From: Thermoleophilia bacterium
Lineage (GTDB): Bacteria; Actinomycetota; Thermoleophilia; UBA2241
Assembly (NCBI GenBank): GCA_041393415.1
Contig: JAWKKE010000009.1
Coordinates: 5,814 to 69,813, forward strand
Direction of reading: 5' to 3'
DNA: 64,000 nt
Under the pieces are notes generated by a model. It was not told where the DNA came from. It ran no database searches and saw nothing but the letters and a program-made list of their open reading frames with translations. A program made the translations under genes and the position numbers. Below are positions 9,730 through 17,833 of the stretch, piece after piece. Numbering within the stretch: position 1 is the stretch's first letter; every line of letters begins with the position of its first letter.

Positions 9730-10163
9730 GGTTCCTCCTCAACGTGCTGCGCCTGCCGGCGCATGACTCTCGCAACCGCGGCCGCCAAGTCCGCAGCCAG
9801 CGCCGGCGTCGGCGGCCCGAGATCGGCGGCGATCTCCAACGTCACACCTCGAGCGACCTCAAGACGAACGACGGGACGCAGCCGCGGCGGTGAGACGCCG
9901 TCAACACGCGCGCTCCCCGCGTTCTCGCCGGGCAGCATCCCCTCCTCGGTAGCCGGGGACCCGATGTCGGCGAGCGACACGCCCTCGCTCTGGAGAGCAC
10001 GCACGCGACGGATCTGCCGCAGGTGTCGCTCGTCGTAGTGGCGGCCGCGGCCGCGGCCAAGCGGCGGATCGATGAGCCGGCGCTGCACGTAGAAGTGCAC
10101 CGTGCGCCGGCTCACCCCTGCCGCCTCGGCCAGATCGCCAATCGAGTAGCGCCGTCCGTTCAT
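9726..10163 (-). CDS. MerR-family transcriptional regulator
   Basis: 145 residues. The N-terminus (YSIGDLAEAAGVSRRTVHFYVQ) is a MerR winged helix-turn-helix; a coiled-coil segment with Arg-rich helix follows, and the C-terminal part is short with no Cys cluster, so an organic or protein signal is more likely than a metal. The ATG at 10163 was chosen because the fold starts there; the open frame upstream carries no domain. First gene of a two-gene operon with the VIT/VWA protein, which it probably controls. Confidence 0.85.
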   Translation of the reverse strand: MNGRRYSIGDLAEAAGVSRRTVHFYVQRRLIDPPLGRGRGRHYDERHLRQIRRVRALQSEGVSLADIGSPATEEGMLPGENAGSARVDGVSPPRLRPVVRLEVARGVTLEIAADLGPPTPALAADLAAAVARVMRRQAQHVEEEP

Positions 10164-10179
10164 GTCCCAGTCATTCCCA

Positions 10180-10222
10180 ATGTGACAGTCAATATAACAG
10201 TATGTGTCATTAGTGTCATTGC
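10180..10222. promoter_or_regulatory. AT-rich divergent control region with repeated TGTCA/TGACA half-sites
   Basis: In the otherwise GC-rich gap between the merR and M6 protease genes there is a short AT-rich stretch with direct repeats of GTGTCATT at 10204-10211 and 10213-10220, and a further TGTGACAG at about 10181-10188 in the opposite sense. TGACA...TGTCA arms flank a TATATT-like element read leftward. This looks like an operator for the adjacent MerR regulator, but no exact site can be proved. Confidence 0.45.
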
Positions 10223-10351
10223 GCCGGCTCCCCACCACACGCACAGCGCCGACACGACAGACACTCGCGCGGCCACCGCGTCCCTTGCGTAACACTCGCT
10301 CGGTCACCTCGTCCCTTGTATGCTCATTCCAGGCAACCCGAGGAGGTAACG

Positions 10352-12670
10352 GTGCGCAAAGTAGTACTGGGGGTCGCACTTGCGGCGCTGCTCTCATTCC
10401 TTATAGCGGCGCCGGCCGGAGCCGTCCCCGCCAACGAGGTGCTCATCGCCAAGAACCTCGAGCGCCTCGGCCTCATCCCGCCCTACGCGACCGCAGAGAT
10501 GAAGAGCGCAACCGTCGGCGCCCTCGACGTCCAGGGCCCGCAGTACCCCAACAAGGCGCCCGTCGCGGGAGCAAAGAGCACGACGAGGTCGCTGGCCAAG
10601 GGCATCTCCAACCGCTCCGCTTCACTGAAGTCCGGCAGCACCTACGTCGCCAAGACGCTGGTGCTCCTCGTCGAGTTCGGCGACGACCCGTGGCCGGCCG
10701 GCTCATCGGCGCCCACGGGACCCAACCTCACCGGACCGCTGCACGGCAACATCCCGGCCCCGGAGGCCGGCGACAACGCCACCTTCTGGCTGGGCGACTT
10801 CTCCGCCGGCCAGTTCGACCAGATGCTCTTCGGCAACTCCTACACGATCTACGGCGAAGGAGCGAGCGGTGGACTCGTCGCCCGCGGCACCAGCACAGAC
10901 ACGATGCGCAACTACTACCTCGAGCAGTCGCACGGCACCTACACCGTAGACGGCGACATCGCCCAGTGGGTCCAGCTCGACATGCCCGAGTCGTGGTACG
11001 GCGCCGACAGCGTGCCCTGGGCCTCCACTGACGACCTCAACGGCCCCGTGTGGCGCGTGGCCCGCGACGCGCTCGTCAAGTTCGCCGAGCAGAACCCGGG
11101 GTTCGACTTCTCGCAGTACGACAAGGAGAACCCGTGGGGCCTCACCGGCGACAACTACTTCCAGCCCGACGGCTACATCGACCACCTGATTCTCATCCAC
11201 GCCGGCGCCGATGAGTCGGCCGGCGGCGGCAGCGAAGGGCCAGACGCCATTTGGGCCCACTCCTGGGACATCTACGAGAACCTCAGCGGTGGCCCCGGCA
11301 ACGGCGCCGGCATGCTGATCCCCGGCACCGAGGGTCAAGGTCCGCAGGGCCTCGGCATCTGGGCCTTCAACTACACCATCAACCCCGAAGACGGCGCGAT
11401 CGGCGTGTTTTCGCACGAGTTCGGTCACGACCTCGGCCTCGACGATCAATACGACTACGCAAGCGAGACCACCGGCGACGCCACCAGCGGCTTCTGGACC
11501 ATCATGGCGAGCGGCTCGTGGCTGGGCAGCACTTGGGGTCTGGGCACCAAGCCGGCGCCTTTCAATGCCGACGACAAGGTGAATCTCGGCTTCATCAAGC
11601 CGAAGACGGTCAAGCGCAACAAGACCGCGACGGTCACCTTGCAGGCAGCGGCCACCGGTAACAGCAACCAGACCAGCGTCAAGATCGCCCTTCCCGACGC
11701 CTCGCACCCCGTTCCGCTGAGCGGCAAGGACGGGAGCAAGGAGTGGTACTCGACGCTCGGCAACAACCTCGACGTGACGCTCGCCACCACCAGCCCGATC
11801 CGCATCGCCGCGGGCGCCGACCTGACCTTCCGCACCTGGTACGAGATCGAGCCCGGCTACGACTTCGGCTACGTCGACATCTCAGACGACGGCGGCGCCA
11901 CGTGGACCACGCTTGAGGTCTTCTCCGACATCGACACTTACAACTGGGCCAGCACTGTACGCGTCGACCTCGCCGAGTACGAGGGCAGCAACGCGCTCTT
12001 CCGCTTCCGCTACACGACCGACTACTCGGTCGTGGGCCGCGGCTGGGAGGTCACCGACATCGCCGTCGGCGGGAGCGTCATCCCCGAGGGCAGCTTTACC
12101 TCGCACGGATGGGTGCGCACCGACGGTTCCTACACCATCAAGAGCACGCGCTACTACATCGCCGAGTACCGCACTCACCACGGCTTCGACGCCGCGCTCA
12201 CCAAGTGCTACGAGTGGAACCGCGACGGCGTCAACCTGGTCGATTTCTACACCTACAACACCGGCCTGCACCTCATCTACCGCGACACGTTCTACGACGA
12301 CAACGACGTCGCCTCACACATCGGCTACGGGGCCCGCATGGTCGTCGACGCGCATCCGAAGCCGGACAAAGTCAGCTACGACGGCACAAACGGCTACTGG
12401 CGGCCGCGTATCCAGGTTCGCGACGCGGCCTTCAGCCTCAAGAAGACGGCCAGTCAGCGTATCTACTTCACCGACTACGACGCCGGTGAGCAAGTGGGCA
12501 CGAAGACGGCTCCCGGCGAGACGGCGCAGCCGTGGTTCAACGACGCATGGACCTACTGGTACACGGCCACGCCCGAGGCTGGGGTCAAGATCCCGAAGCT
12601 CGGCGTGCGTATCAAGGTCGTGTCGCAGAAGTCGACCACGATGAAGATCTGGATCGACAACAAGAAGTAA
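10352..12670 (+). CDS. Secreted immune-inhibitor-A-like M6 metalloprotease
   Basis: 772 residues from the GTG at 10352, which has a strong AGGAGGTAA site. A signal peptide (KVVLGVALAALLSFLIAAPAGA) leads. The zinc site HEFGHDLGLDD at about residues 355-365 is the HExxHxxGxxD signature of M6 peptidases (immune inhibitor A family). The C-terminal half (about 440-770) holds beta-sandwich modules of the kind that follow the catalytic domain in this family. An extracellular protease that may degrade environmental or host proteins; the target is unknown. A large inverted repeat follows the stop. Confidence 0.92.
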   Translation: MRKVVLGVALAALLSFLIAAPAGAVPANEVLIAKNLERLGLIPPYATAEMKSATVGALDVQGPQYPNKAPVAGAKSTTRSLAKGISNRSASLKSGSTYVAKTLVLLVEFGDDPWPAGSSAPTGPNLTGPLHGNIPAPEAGDNATFWLGDFSAGQFDQMLFGNSYTIYGEGASGGLVARGTSTDTMRNYYLEQSHGTYTVDGDIAQWVQLDMPESWYGADSVPWASTDDLNGPVWRVARDALVKFAEQNPGFDFSQYDKENPWGLTGDNYFQPDGYIDHLILIHAGADESAGGGSEGPDAIWAHSWDIYENLSGGPGNGAGMLIPGTEGQGPQGLGIWAFNYTINPEDGAIGVFSHEFGHDLGLDDQYDYASETTGDATSGFWTIMASGSWLGSTWGLGTKPAPFNADDKVNLGFIKPKTVKRNKTATVTLQAAATGNSNQTSVKIALPDASHPVPLSGKDGSKEWYSTLGNNLDVTLATTSPIRIAAGADLTFRTWYEIEPGYDFGYVDISDDGGATWTTLEVFSDIDTYNWASTVRVDLAEYEGSNALFRFRYTTDYSVVGRGWEVTDIAVGGSVIPEGSFTSHGWVRTDGSYTIKSTRYYIAEYRTHHGFDAALTKCYEWNRDGVNLVDFYTYNTGLHLIYRDTFYDDNDVASHIGYGARMVVDAHPKPDKVSYDGTNGYWRPRIQVRDAAFSLKKTASQRIYFTDYDAGEQVGTKTAPGETAQPWFNDAWTYWYTATPEAGVKIPKLGVRIKVVSQKSTTMKIWIDNKK

Positions 12671-12678
12671 CGAACGTC

Positions 12679-12725
12679 GGCACAGCCGCCGCGCCGACGA
12701 CGAACCGGCGGCCGGCGGCTGTGCC
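12679..12725. terminator. Bidirectional hairpin terminator between convergent genes
   Basis: GGCACAGCCGCCG at 12679-12691 is the exact reverse complement of 12713-12725, with a 21-base loop. It fills the 61 bp between the stops of the M6 protease gene and the leftward UPF0182 gene. No clear T run on either side. Confidence 0.7.
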
Positions 12726-12731
12726 ACGAAC

Positions 12732-15626
12732 TTACGGCTGGAGCTGATCGATGGTCTCGCCGAGCGCCTCGATCTGACGGGCAAATTCCTCGAGGTCGCC
12801 GGCGCGAAGCGCCGTTTGCGCCGCCTCGTACTGCTGGCTGGCCAGACGCGCCAGGCGGTCGAAATCGGCGCTGGTCGAGGCGCCGTTGCCCGAGGCCGGC
12901 TGCTCCAGATCCTGCGGCGCCCCGCCGAAGATCTCGGCCAGCGCCTCCTGGAGGGTCGGCGCCATGACGACGTTCTGTTGCTGGCCGGACGGCAGGTTCG
13001 GCTGCGCCGACGGCGATCGGTAGAACACGATCACGCGTTGCACCTGCGGCAGTTGCGTCTTCTCCGACTCCAGATACAGCGGCTGCACGTAAAGCAGCGA
13101 GTTCTCAATCGGCACCACAATGAGATTGCCGAAGATCACCCGCGAGCCGCGCTGCCCCCACAATGTGCGCTGCGACGAGATCACCGGATCCTGGTTGACG
13201 GCCGCCTCGACCTGAGCGGGTCCGTAGACGTTGAGATTGGCGGGGAACTCGAAGCTCACCGCCTTGCCGTAGTTGGGCGCGTCCGACTGCGCCCCCAACC
13301 AGCCGATCATGTTGCTGCGCAGGTTGGGCGTAAACGGCAAGATGAGCACGAACTCCTCGGTCTTGCGCTCCGGCAGACGCATGATCATGTAGTACGGGCT
13401 CATCTGGCCAGACCCGGAGATGGAGACGTTGACCGGGATCTGCCACTGGTCGCCCTTGTTGTAGAGCACGCCCGGATCGGTGACGTGGTAGGTGGCGAAC
13501 ATCTCGGCTTGCACGGCGAAGAGGTCCTGCGGATAGCGGATGTGCTCTTGCAGCGTCGGATCCATGGCATCCGCCGACTGGAACATCTCCGGGAACATCT
13601 CCATGTACGCGCGGATGATGGGATCGTCCGTGTCGTAGACGTAGAACGAGAGCGAGCCGTCGTAGGCGTCGACGACCACTTTGACCGAGTTGCGGATGTA
13701 GTTGAGGTCGCCGAGCGACGCCGAGTAAGGCACCGAGCTGCTGGTCGTGTAGGCGTCCGCGATCCAGTACAGGCGCCCGTGCGCGATCACCATGTAGGGG
13801 GTGCGATCGAAGGCCAGGAATGGAGCAGCCTCGGCCAGGCGGTCCTTGATGTTGTTGTAGACGATCACGCGACTACCACTCTGAATCACCGAGGTGGTCA
13901 GGAACTTGATCGTGCGGTAGCGCACCGCGAAGGCAAGCCGGTTGAACGCCGAGTCGATGGGGATGCCCCCATCGCCGCCGTAGCTGCGATACACGTCGCC
14001 GCTGGCGCCGGGGTGGTCGAACTCGGGGTTGGTCGTGTTGACGAGCACGTATTCGTTGCCGGCGAAGCCGTAGTAGATGCGCGGCTGCTTGACCTTGAGC
14101 TCCGCCGCGCTCGACGTCATGGGCACATCCTTGACGAGGAACTCGGGCGAGCCGTCGTCGGCGACCTGGTTGACCGCCGAGACGGCGACGCCGTAGCCGT
14201 GCGTGTAGGTGATGTGCTCGTTGACCCACGTGCGCGCCTCAGTCGGCAGGCCGTAGACATTGAGTTCGCGCGGTGCCAGCATCGTCTGCCGCGACACGCC
14301 GTCGATCGTGTAGCGGTCGACACTCACCGTTGTGAACCCGTAGTACGGCCGCAACTGCTGGAGCTGCGTGTAGCTACGCAGCAACGTCTCCGGATCCCAC
14401 ATGCGTATGTTGTCGATCGTGCCGCTATTCGCCGCCAGGGACTCGCTCGAGAGGTCGCCGGTGAGGGCGTACGGCTCCTCGCTGATCGCGGTGAGATCGT
14501 AGGCGGAGCGCGTCGCCTTGAGCTGGTACCCGAGGTACTGCAGCTCCTTGTCGAGCTGGTTCGGATTGACGAAGACGGCTTGCCACGCGGTGGGGATGAT
14601 TCCCATCAGCACGATCACCGCCGCGATCCAGCCACCCACCGCGAAACCCAGCCACCGGGGTCGCCGCTTGCGCGCGCAGTTGTAGACCATCCAGGCGGCG
14701 AGCGCCATGGCGACCACCATGAGCACGCGGATGATCGGCAGCCTGAGATGGACGTCCGTGTACCCTGCCCCCTCCACCGTGCCACCGGTCGAGACGAGCA
14801 GGTTCCAGGCACGCAACAGATAGCCGAGACCCCCAACGAAGAACAGCGCTGCCAGGATCCCGGAGAGATGCGCCACGGCGGCCGGGACCAGTTCGACGCC
14901 GGAGATGCGCCGCACGCGATGAATTACCTCGCGAGGGCCCATCCCTTCGACCGCTTCGTCGACGGTGATCTTGCGCTCCACCGTGCGGAACTTCACCTCC
15001 ACCCCGCCGAGTGCAAGGTGCGCGAGGACCGATGCGATCAACGCCACGATGAGCGTGGTGAAGACGGCCGAGTAGACGTACTGCCAAGCCGGCACGGTGA
15101 AGACGTAGAAGCTGATGTCGTGGTGGAAGATGGGATCGTCTGTCCCGAACGGCACACTGTGCAGTGCACGCGCGAAGAGCACCCAGGCGCCGGCGGCTTG
15201 GAAGCCGACGGCGAGCGCGACGAGGCCGGCGAAGACGAGCGCCACGCGCCGCACCCAGAGAGCGGCGTCTTCGCGCACGTACTCGACATCGGCGATCCCC
15301 TCGAAGACCTGGTGCCGTGGCGCGAGCCGCCGCGCAAGCTCGACATTGCCGAAGACGATGGCGAAGAAGAGAATGCCGGCCGCCGGACCGAGGACGGCGC
15401 CGTAGGCGAAGCGCCGCCAGAAGACCGCGTGCAGGCCCACCTCGCCGAACCAGAGCCAGTCGACATACAGACGCATGAATGTCTGGACGGCGACCGCGAC
15501 GACGAAGAGGATCGCAGCGGCAATTACAAGGCGGTAGATCAGGCGTCGGCGTCGACGACGTTGCTCCAGCCACGTGGGCGTGTCGCTCTTCGTGCGCCGG
15601 CCCTTGAACGGCCAAAGCTTCGACAT
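12732..15626 (-). CDS. UPF0182 family membrane protein (COG1615)
   Basis: 964 residues. After a basic start, about seven membrane helices occupy the first 330 residues, followed by a large extracytoplasmic domain (YGFTTVSVDRYTIDG, PPYY-type and TPYMVIAHGRLYWIADAY motifs typical of this family) and a coiled Gln/Ala-rich tail. Found across actinobacteria and cyanobacteria, function unknown, never essential in known cases. No Shine-Dalgarno site precedes the ATG; a CATACT element ends 7 bases before it, so the mRNA may be leaderless. Confidence 0.9.
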   Translation of the reverse strand: MSKLWPFKGRRTKSDTPTWLEQRRRRRRLIYRLVIAAAILFVVAVAVQTFMRLYVDWLWFGEVGLHAVFWRRFAYGAVLGPAAGILFFAIVFGNVELARRLAPRHQVFEGIADVEYVREDAALWVRRVALVFAGLVALAVGFQAAGAWVLFARALHSVPFGTDDPIFHHDISFYVFTVPAWQYVYSAVFTTLIVALIASVLAHLALGGVEVKFRTVERKITVDEAVEGMGPREVIHRVRRISGVELVPAAVAHLSGILAALFFVGGLGYLLRAWNLLVSTGGTVEGAGYTDVHLRLPIIRVLMVVAMALAAWMVYNCARKRRPRWLGFAVGGWIAAVIVLMGIIPTAWQAVFVNPNQLDKELQYLGYQLKATRSAYDLTAISEEPYALTGDLSSESLAANSGTIDNIRMWDPETLLRSYTQLQQLRPYYGFTTVSVDRYTIDGVSRQTMLAPRELNVYGLPTEARTWVNEHITYTHGYGVAVSAVNQVADDGSPEFLVKDVPMTSSAAELKVKQPRIYYGFAGNEYVLVNTTNPEFDHPGASGDVYRSYGGDGGIPIDSAFNRLAFAVRYRTIKFLTTSVIQSGSRVIVYNNIKDRLAEAAPFLAFDRTPYMVIAHGRLYWIADAYTTSSSVPYSASLGDLNYIRNSVKVVVDAYDGSLSFYVYDTDDPIIRAYMEMFPEMFQSADAMDPTLQEHIRYPQDLFAVQAEMFATYHVTDPGVLYNKGDQWQIPVNVSISGSGQMSPYYMIMRLPERKTEEFVLILPFTPNLRSNMIGWLGAQSDAPNYGKAVSFEFPANLNVYGPAQVEAAVNQDPVISSQRTLWGQRGSRVIFGNLIVVPIENSLLYVQPLYLESEKTQLPQVQRVIVFYRSPSAQPNLPSGQQQNVVMAPTLQEALAEIFGGAPQDLEQPASGNGASTSADFDRLARLASQQYEAAQTALRAGDLEEFARQIEALGETIDQLQP

Positions 15627-15755
15627 AGTGTGTAGTATGGGCTATTGTCGCGGCGCTGTCGCCTGCCCCCCATCAGCAACGCCGCGCTCAGCCGCTTGGG
15701 CTGTGTATGCTGTTACCTTCCGCACGCGCGGGCGCGCGAAGAAGAGAGAGGGACT

Positions 15756-16997
15756 GTGAGAGCACTGTTCGTACTGGGGCTTGGCGTTGCCATGGCCGTA
15801 CTCACCCTCACCTGCGCTCCCGTAAGCTACGCGACGCCAGCACTCGCCCCCACCGCGACGGATGCGTCGTGCACGGTCACCGGCGAGCTGCAGACGTTTG
15901 CCGGCGACCCTGTGAATGGCGCCTGGGTCGAACTCTTCGCGCAAGGCGGCGACGATGCCACCTGGCTCGCCGCTACGCTCACCGACGATCAGGGCGCGTT
16001 CAGCTTCAACTCCGTCCCCGAATGCTCGAGCGCCGAACTGCGCGTGCGCCGCGACGGCAGCACCTACCGCTCACTCGGTCATCGCTTCACGGCCGCCGGG
16101 CCAAACCGCGTTCTTCTGCGGCCCGGACACATCGGCATCTCCTTCATCACCACATCCTCGAGCTGGAGGCCGCCGCTGCTGGTCGAAACGTGGGGCAGCG
16201 GCGGCAGCACGCGCATGTGGCTCAACAGCCGTCAGGGGCAGGTCGACGCGCTCGCCCCTGCCTGCGAGTACGCCGTCGCCTACCCCTTCAACAACCAGGG
16301 CGTGGAGTGGTTCGGCGATGTGGCGGTTGCCCCAGGACAGCGCAGCGAGACGGTCACGTTCAACCAGGCGGACGCCCGCAGCGCCTGGTTCGCGACGGCG
16401 ACGTGGGCCTCAGGCGCTCCGGGCTCACGGATAGCGGTCGCGTTCTCCAACTGGCCGGCCGGGTACCAGCTCGAGTTCTCGGGCGTCGCCGACGCTCCCG
16501 ATGCCGTCACGCAGACCTGGCCGTCGTTCACCACTGCCGGTCGCCTGCAGTTTCTTCGAACCGTTCGCATCCCCAAGAACGCCCCCGCCGGCTACGCCTA
16601 CGAGATCCACGTTCGCCGCCTTGATCACAGCAGCCATCTCGACCTCGAGTTGCACTATCAAGTCGCCACGCTGCAGACGTCGCGACGCACGAGCAAGGCA
16701 AGGCGGGCAATCACACTGAGCGGCGTGATCCCCACCGAGGGACACTGGGGCGACCGCAAAGGCAAGGCCAAGTCGGTGACGCTCTACCGGCGCACATCCG
16801 CAGCCGGTCAGCCGACTCACTGGAATCCCGCCAAGGACGGCTGGAAGAAGGTCGCAACGCTCAGAGCGAGCCAATTCGGCAAGTACAAGAGTGCCGCGCT
16901 ACACCCCTCGCGCACGACCTGGTACGTCGTTCGCTACCCTGGCGACGGCGAGTACGCGCGCGGCTTTACCTCCGTCGCAAAGGTGACGATACAGTGA
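15756..16997 (+). CDS. Secreted hypothetical protein with carboxypeptidase-regulatory-like N-terminal fold
   Basis: 413 residues from the GTG at 15756 (AGAGAGAGGGAC upstream). Residues about 3-28 form a signal peptide ending in an Ala-rich cleavage zone. Residues 35-110 (CTVTGELQTFAGDPVNGAWVEL) resemble a carboxypeptidase-regulatory beta-sandwich, and the last 95 residues form a second beta domain. No catalytic motif is visible, so a surface or matrix protein is the best guess. The open frame begins earlier (15645) but that part is not protein-like. Confidence 0.65.
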   Translation: MRALFVLGLGVAMAVLTLTCAPVSYATPALAPTATDASCTVTGELQTFAGDPVNGAWVELFAQGGDDATWLAATLTDDQGAFSFNSVPECSSAELRVRRDGSTYRSLGHRFTAAGPNRVLLRPGHIGISFITTSSSWRPPLLVETWGSGGSTRMWLNSRQGQVDALAPACEYAVAYPFNNQGVEWFGDVAVAPGQRSETVTFNQADARSAWFATATWASGAPGSRIAVAFSNWPAGYQLEFSGVADAPDAVTQTWPSFTTAGRLQFLRTVRIPKNAPAGYAYEIHVRRLDHSSHLDLELHYQVATLQTSRRTSKARRAITLSGVIPTEGHWGDRKGKAKSVTLYRRTSAAGQPTHWNPAKDGWKKVATLRASQFGKYKSAALHPSRTTWYVVRYPGDGEYARGFTSVAKVTIQ

Positions 16998-17018
16998 CCG
17001 TCACCACGCTTGCGCACA

Positions 17019-17047
17019 TTGACACAAGTGTGTAGGCTCACAACATT
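17019..17047 (+). promoter_or_regulatory. Probable promoter of the 57-residue small gene
   Basis: TTGACA at 17019-17024 and AACATT at 17042-17047 are separated by 17 bp, and the stretch is AT-rich against a GC-rich background. It ends about 37 bp before the small ATG at 17084, which has its own AAGGGGG ribosome binding site. Confidence 0.5.
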
Positions 17048-17083
17048 GTTCTTATTCTCACAAACTGCGAAGGGGGTGCCCAG

Positions 17084-17257
17084 ATGGCGAACAACTCCGG
17101 TATCGGTCGCGATCGTATGACCTGGAGACAGTGTGGAGAGGCGCTGGGGCGCCTTCAGAATTCGCTCTTCCTCGATCGCGACTACTGGGTCTGGGGCAAC
17201 ATGGAGCGGCGCGCCGCTCACAAGCCCGCCGAGAGTCGCACCCGCAAGAGCCGCTAG
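17084..17257 (+). CDS. Small conserved-looking basic protein, 57 residues
   Basis: ATG preceded by AAGGGGGTG, good codon use for this genome, stop at 17255-17257. The protein is hydrophilic and basic at the C-terminus (ending RTRKSR), with a central aromatic patch (DYWVWGNMERR). It has no recognisable domain. A promoter-like TTGACA element lies upstream and a strong hairpin (17280-17309) downstream, so it looks like an independent transcription unit. Confidence 0.55.
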   Translation: MANNSGIGRDRMTWRQCGEALGRLQNSLFLDRDYWVWGNMERRAAHKPAESRTRKSR

Positions 17258-17279
17258 GGCTTGCACCGGCTCGAAGTTG

Positions 17280-17309
17280 GCACCGCGCGGCGGCCCGGCC
17301 GCGCGGTGC
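17280..17309 (+). terminator. GC-rich hairpin after the small gene
   Basis: GCACCGCGCGG and its reverse complement CCGCGCGGTGC flank an 8-base loop directly between the small gene and the PGPGW-like gene. No T run follows, so it may be a terminator, an attenuator or simply a stabilising 3' stem. Confidence 0.55.
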
Positions 17310-17332
17310 GAAGTTTCATCGAGAGACACCGC

Positions 17333-17554
17333 ATGCTGCGGCCTATCGCCGGCGCGGTGCTTCTGGGCATCGGCCTCCTCGGCCTGCTCCTGCCCATCCT
17401 CCCCGGCTGGCTGCTCATCTTCGTGGGCCTGGCGCTACTCGGTGTCAGACTGCCGGTCGTCGAGCGCCTAAAGGCACGCCTGCTCACCGGTCGCCACCAG
17501 ACCGACGCGCCGCCGAGGGGCGCGACGGGGGCACCCCCGGACGCGGAGCCCTAG
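17333..17554 (+). CDS. Small membrane protein of the PGPGW type
   Basis: 73 residues from the ATG at 17333; one hydrophobic hairpin with PILPGWLLIFVGLALLG, the PGPGW-like signature, then a hydrophilic tail. Function unknown; this type is common in actinobacteria and proteobacteria. The frame is open from a TTG at 17261, but a large hairpin (17280-17309) sits in that stretch and GAGAG is found before 17333, so the shorter form is preferred. It overlaps the convergent fmdB-like gene by 4 bp at the stops. Confidence 0.6.
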   Translation: MLRPIAGAVLLGIGLLGLLLPILPGWLLIFVGLALLGVRLPVVERLKARLLTGRHQTDAPPRGATGAPPDAEP

Positions 17555-17721
17555 AAGGGGAACTTCTTGATGCCGGGCGACTTGAAAGCCGGCGTGAACA
17601 CAGTCTCAACCGCGCGACTGCCGCATTTCGGGCAGACGGCCTTGTCGTCGCGCTCGTCCATGTGGCAGGTGACCTCGAACTGCTCGTTGCAGTCTTTGCA
17701 CTTGAACTCGTAGAACGGCAT
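17551..17721 (-). CDS. FmdB-family zinc ribbon protein
   Basis: 56 residues, MPFYEFKCKDC at the start and CPKCG near residue 30: the two CxxC pairs of the FmdB zinc ribbon, a regulatory family. Start ATG at 17721 with GGGAGGTC upstream. Stop overlaps the convergent membrane gene by 4 bp. Too short for most ORF callers. It lies 112 bp downstream of addA on the same strand. Confidence 0.8.
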   Translation of the reverse strand: MPFYEFKCKDCNEQFEVTCHMDERDDKAVCPKCGSRAVETVFTPAFKSPGIKKFPF

Positions 17722-17833
17722 ACCGTCGACCTCCCACGCATGCGTTTGTCCTGGATCGTACCCGATCCGCATTCTACGCCATGGACAGAGCAACAGAGGA
17801 CGGCCTTGGGGGGCGCCGGCGGGCGCGGCGAAG

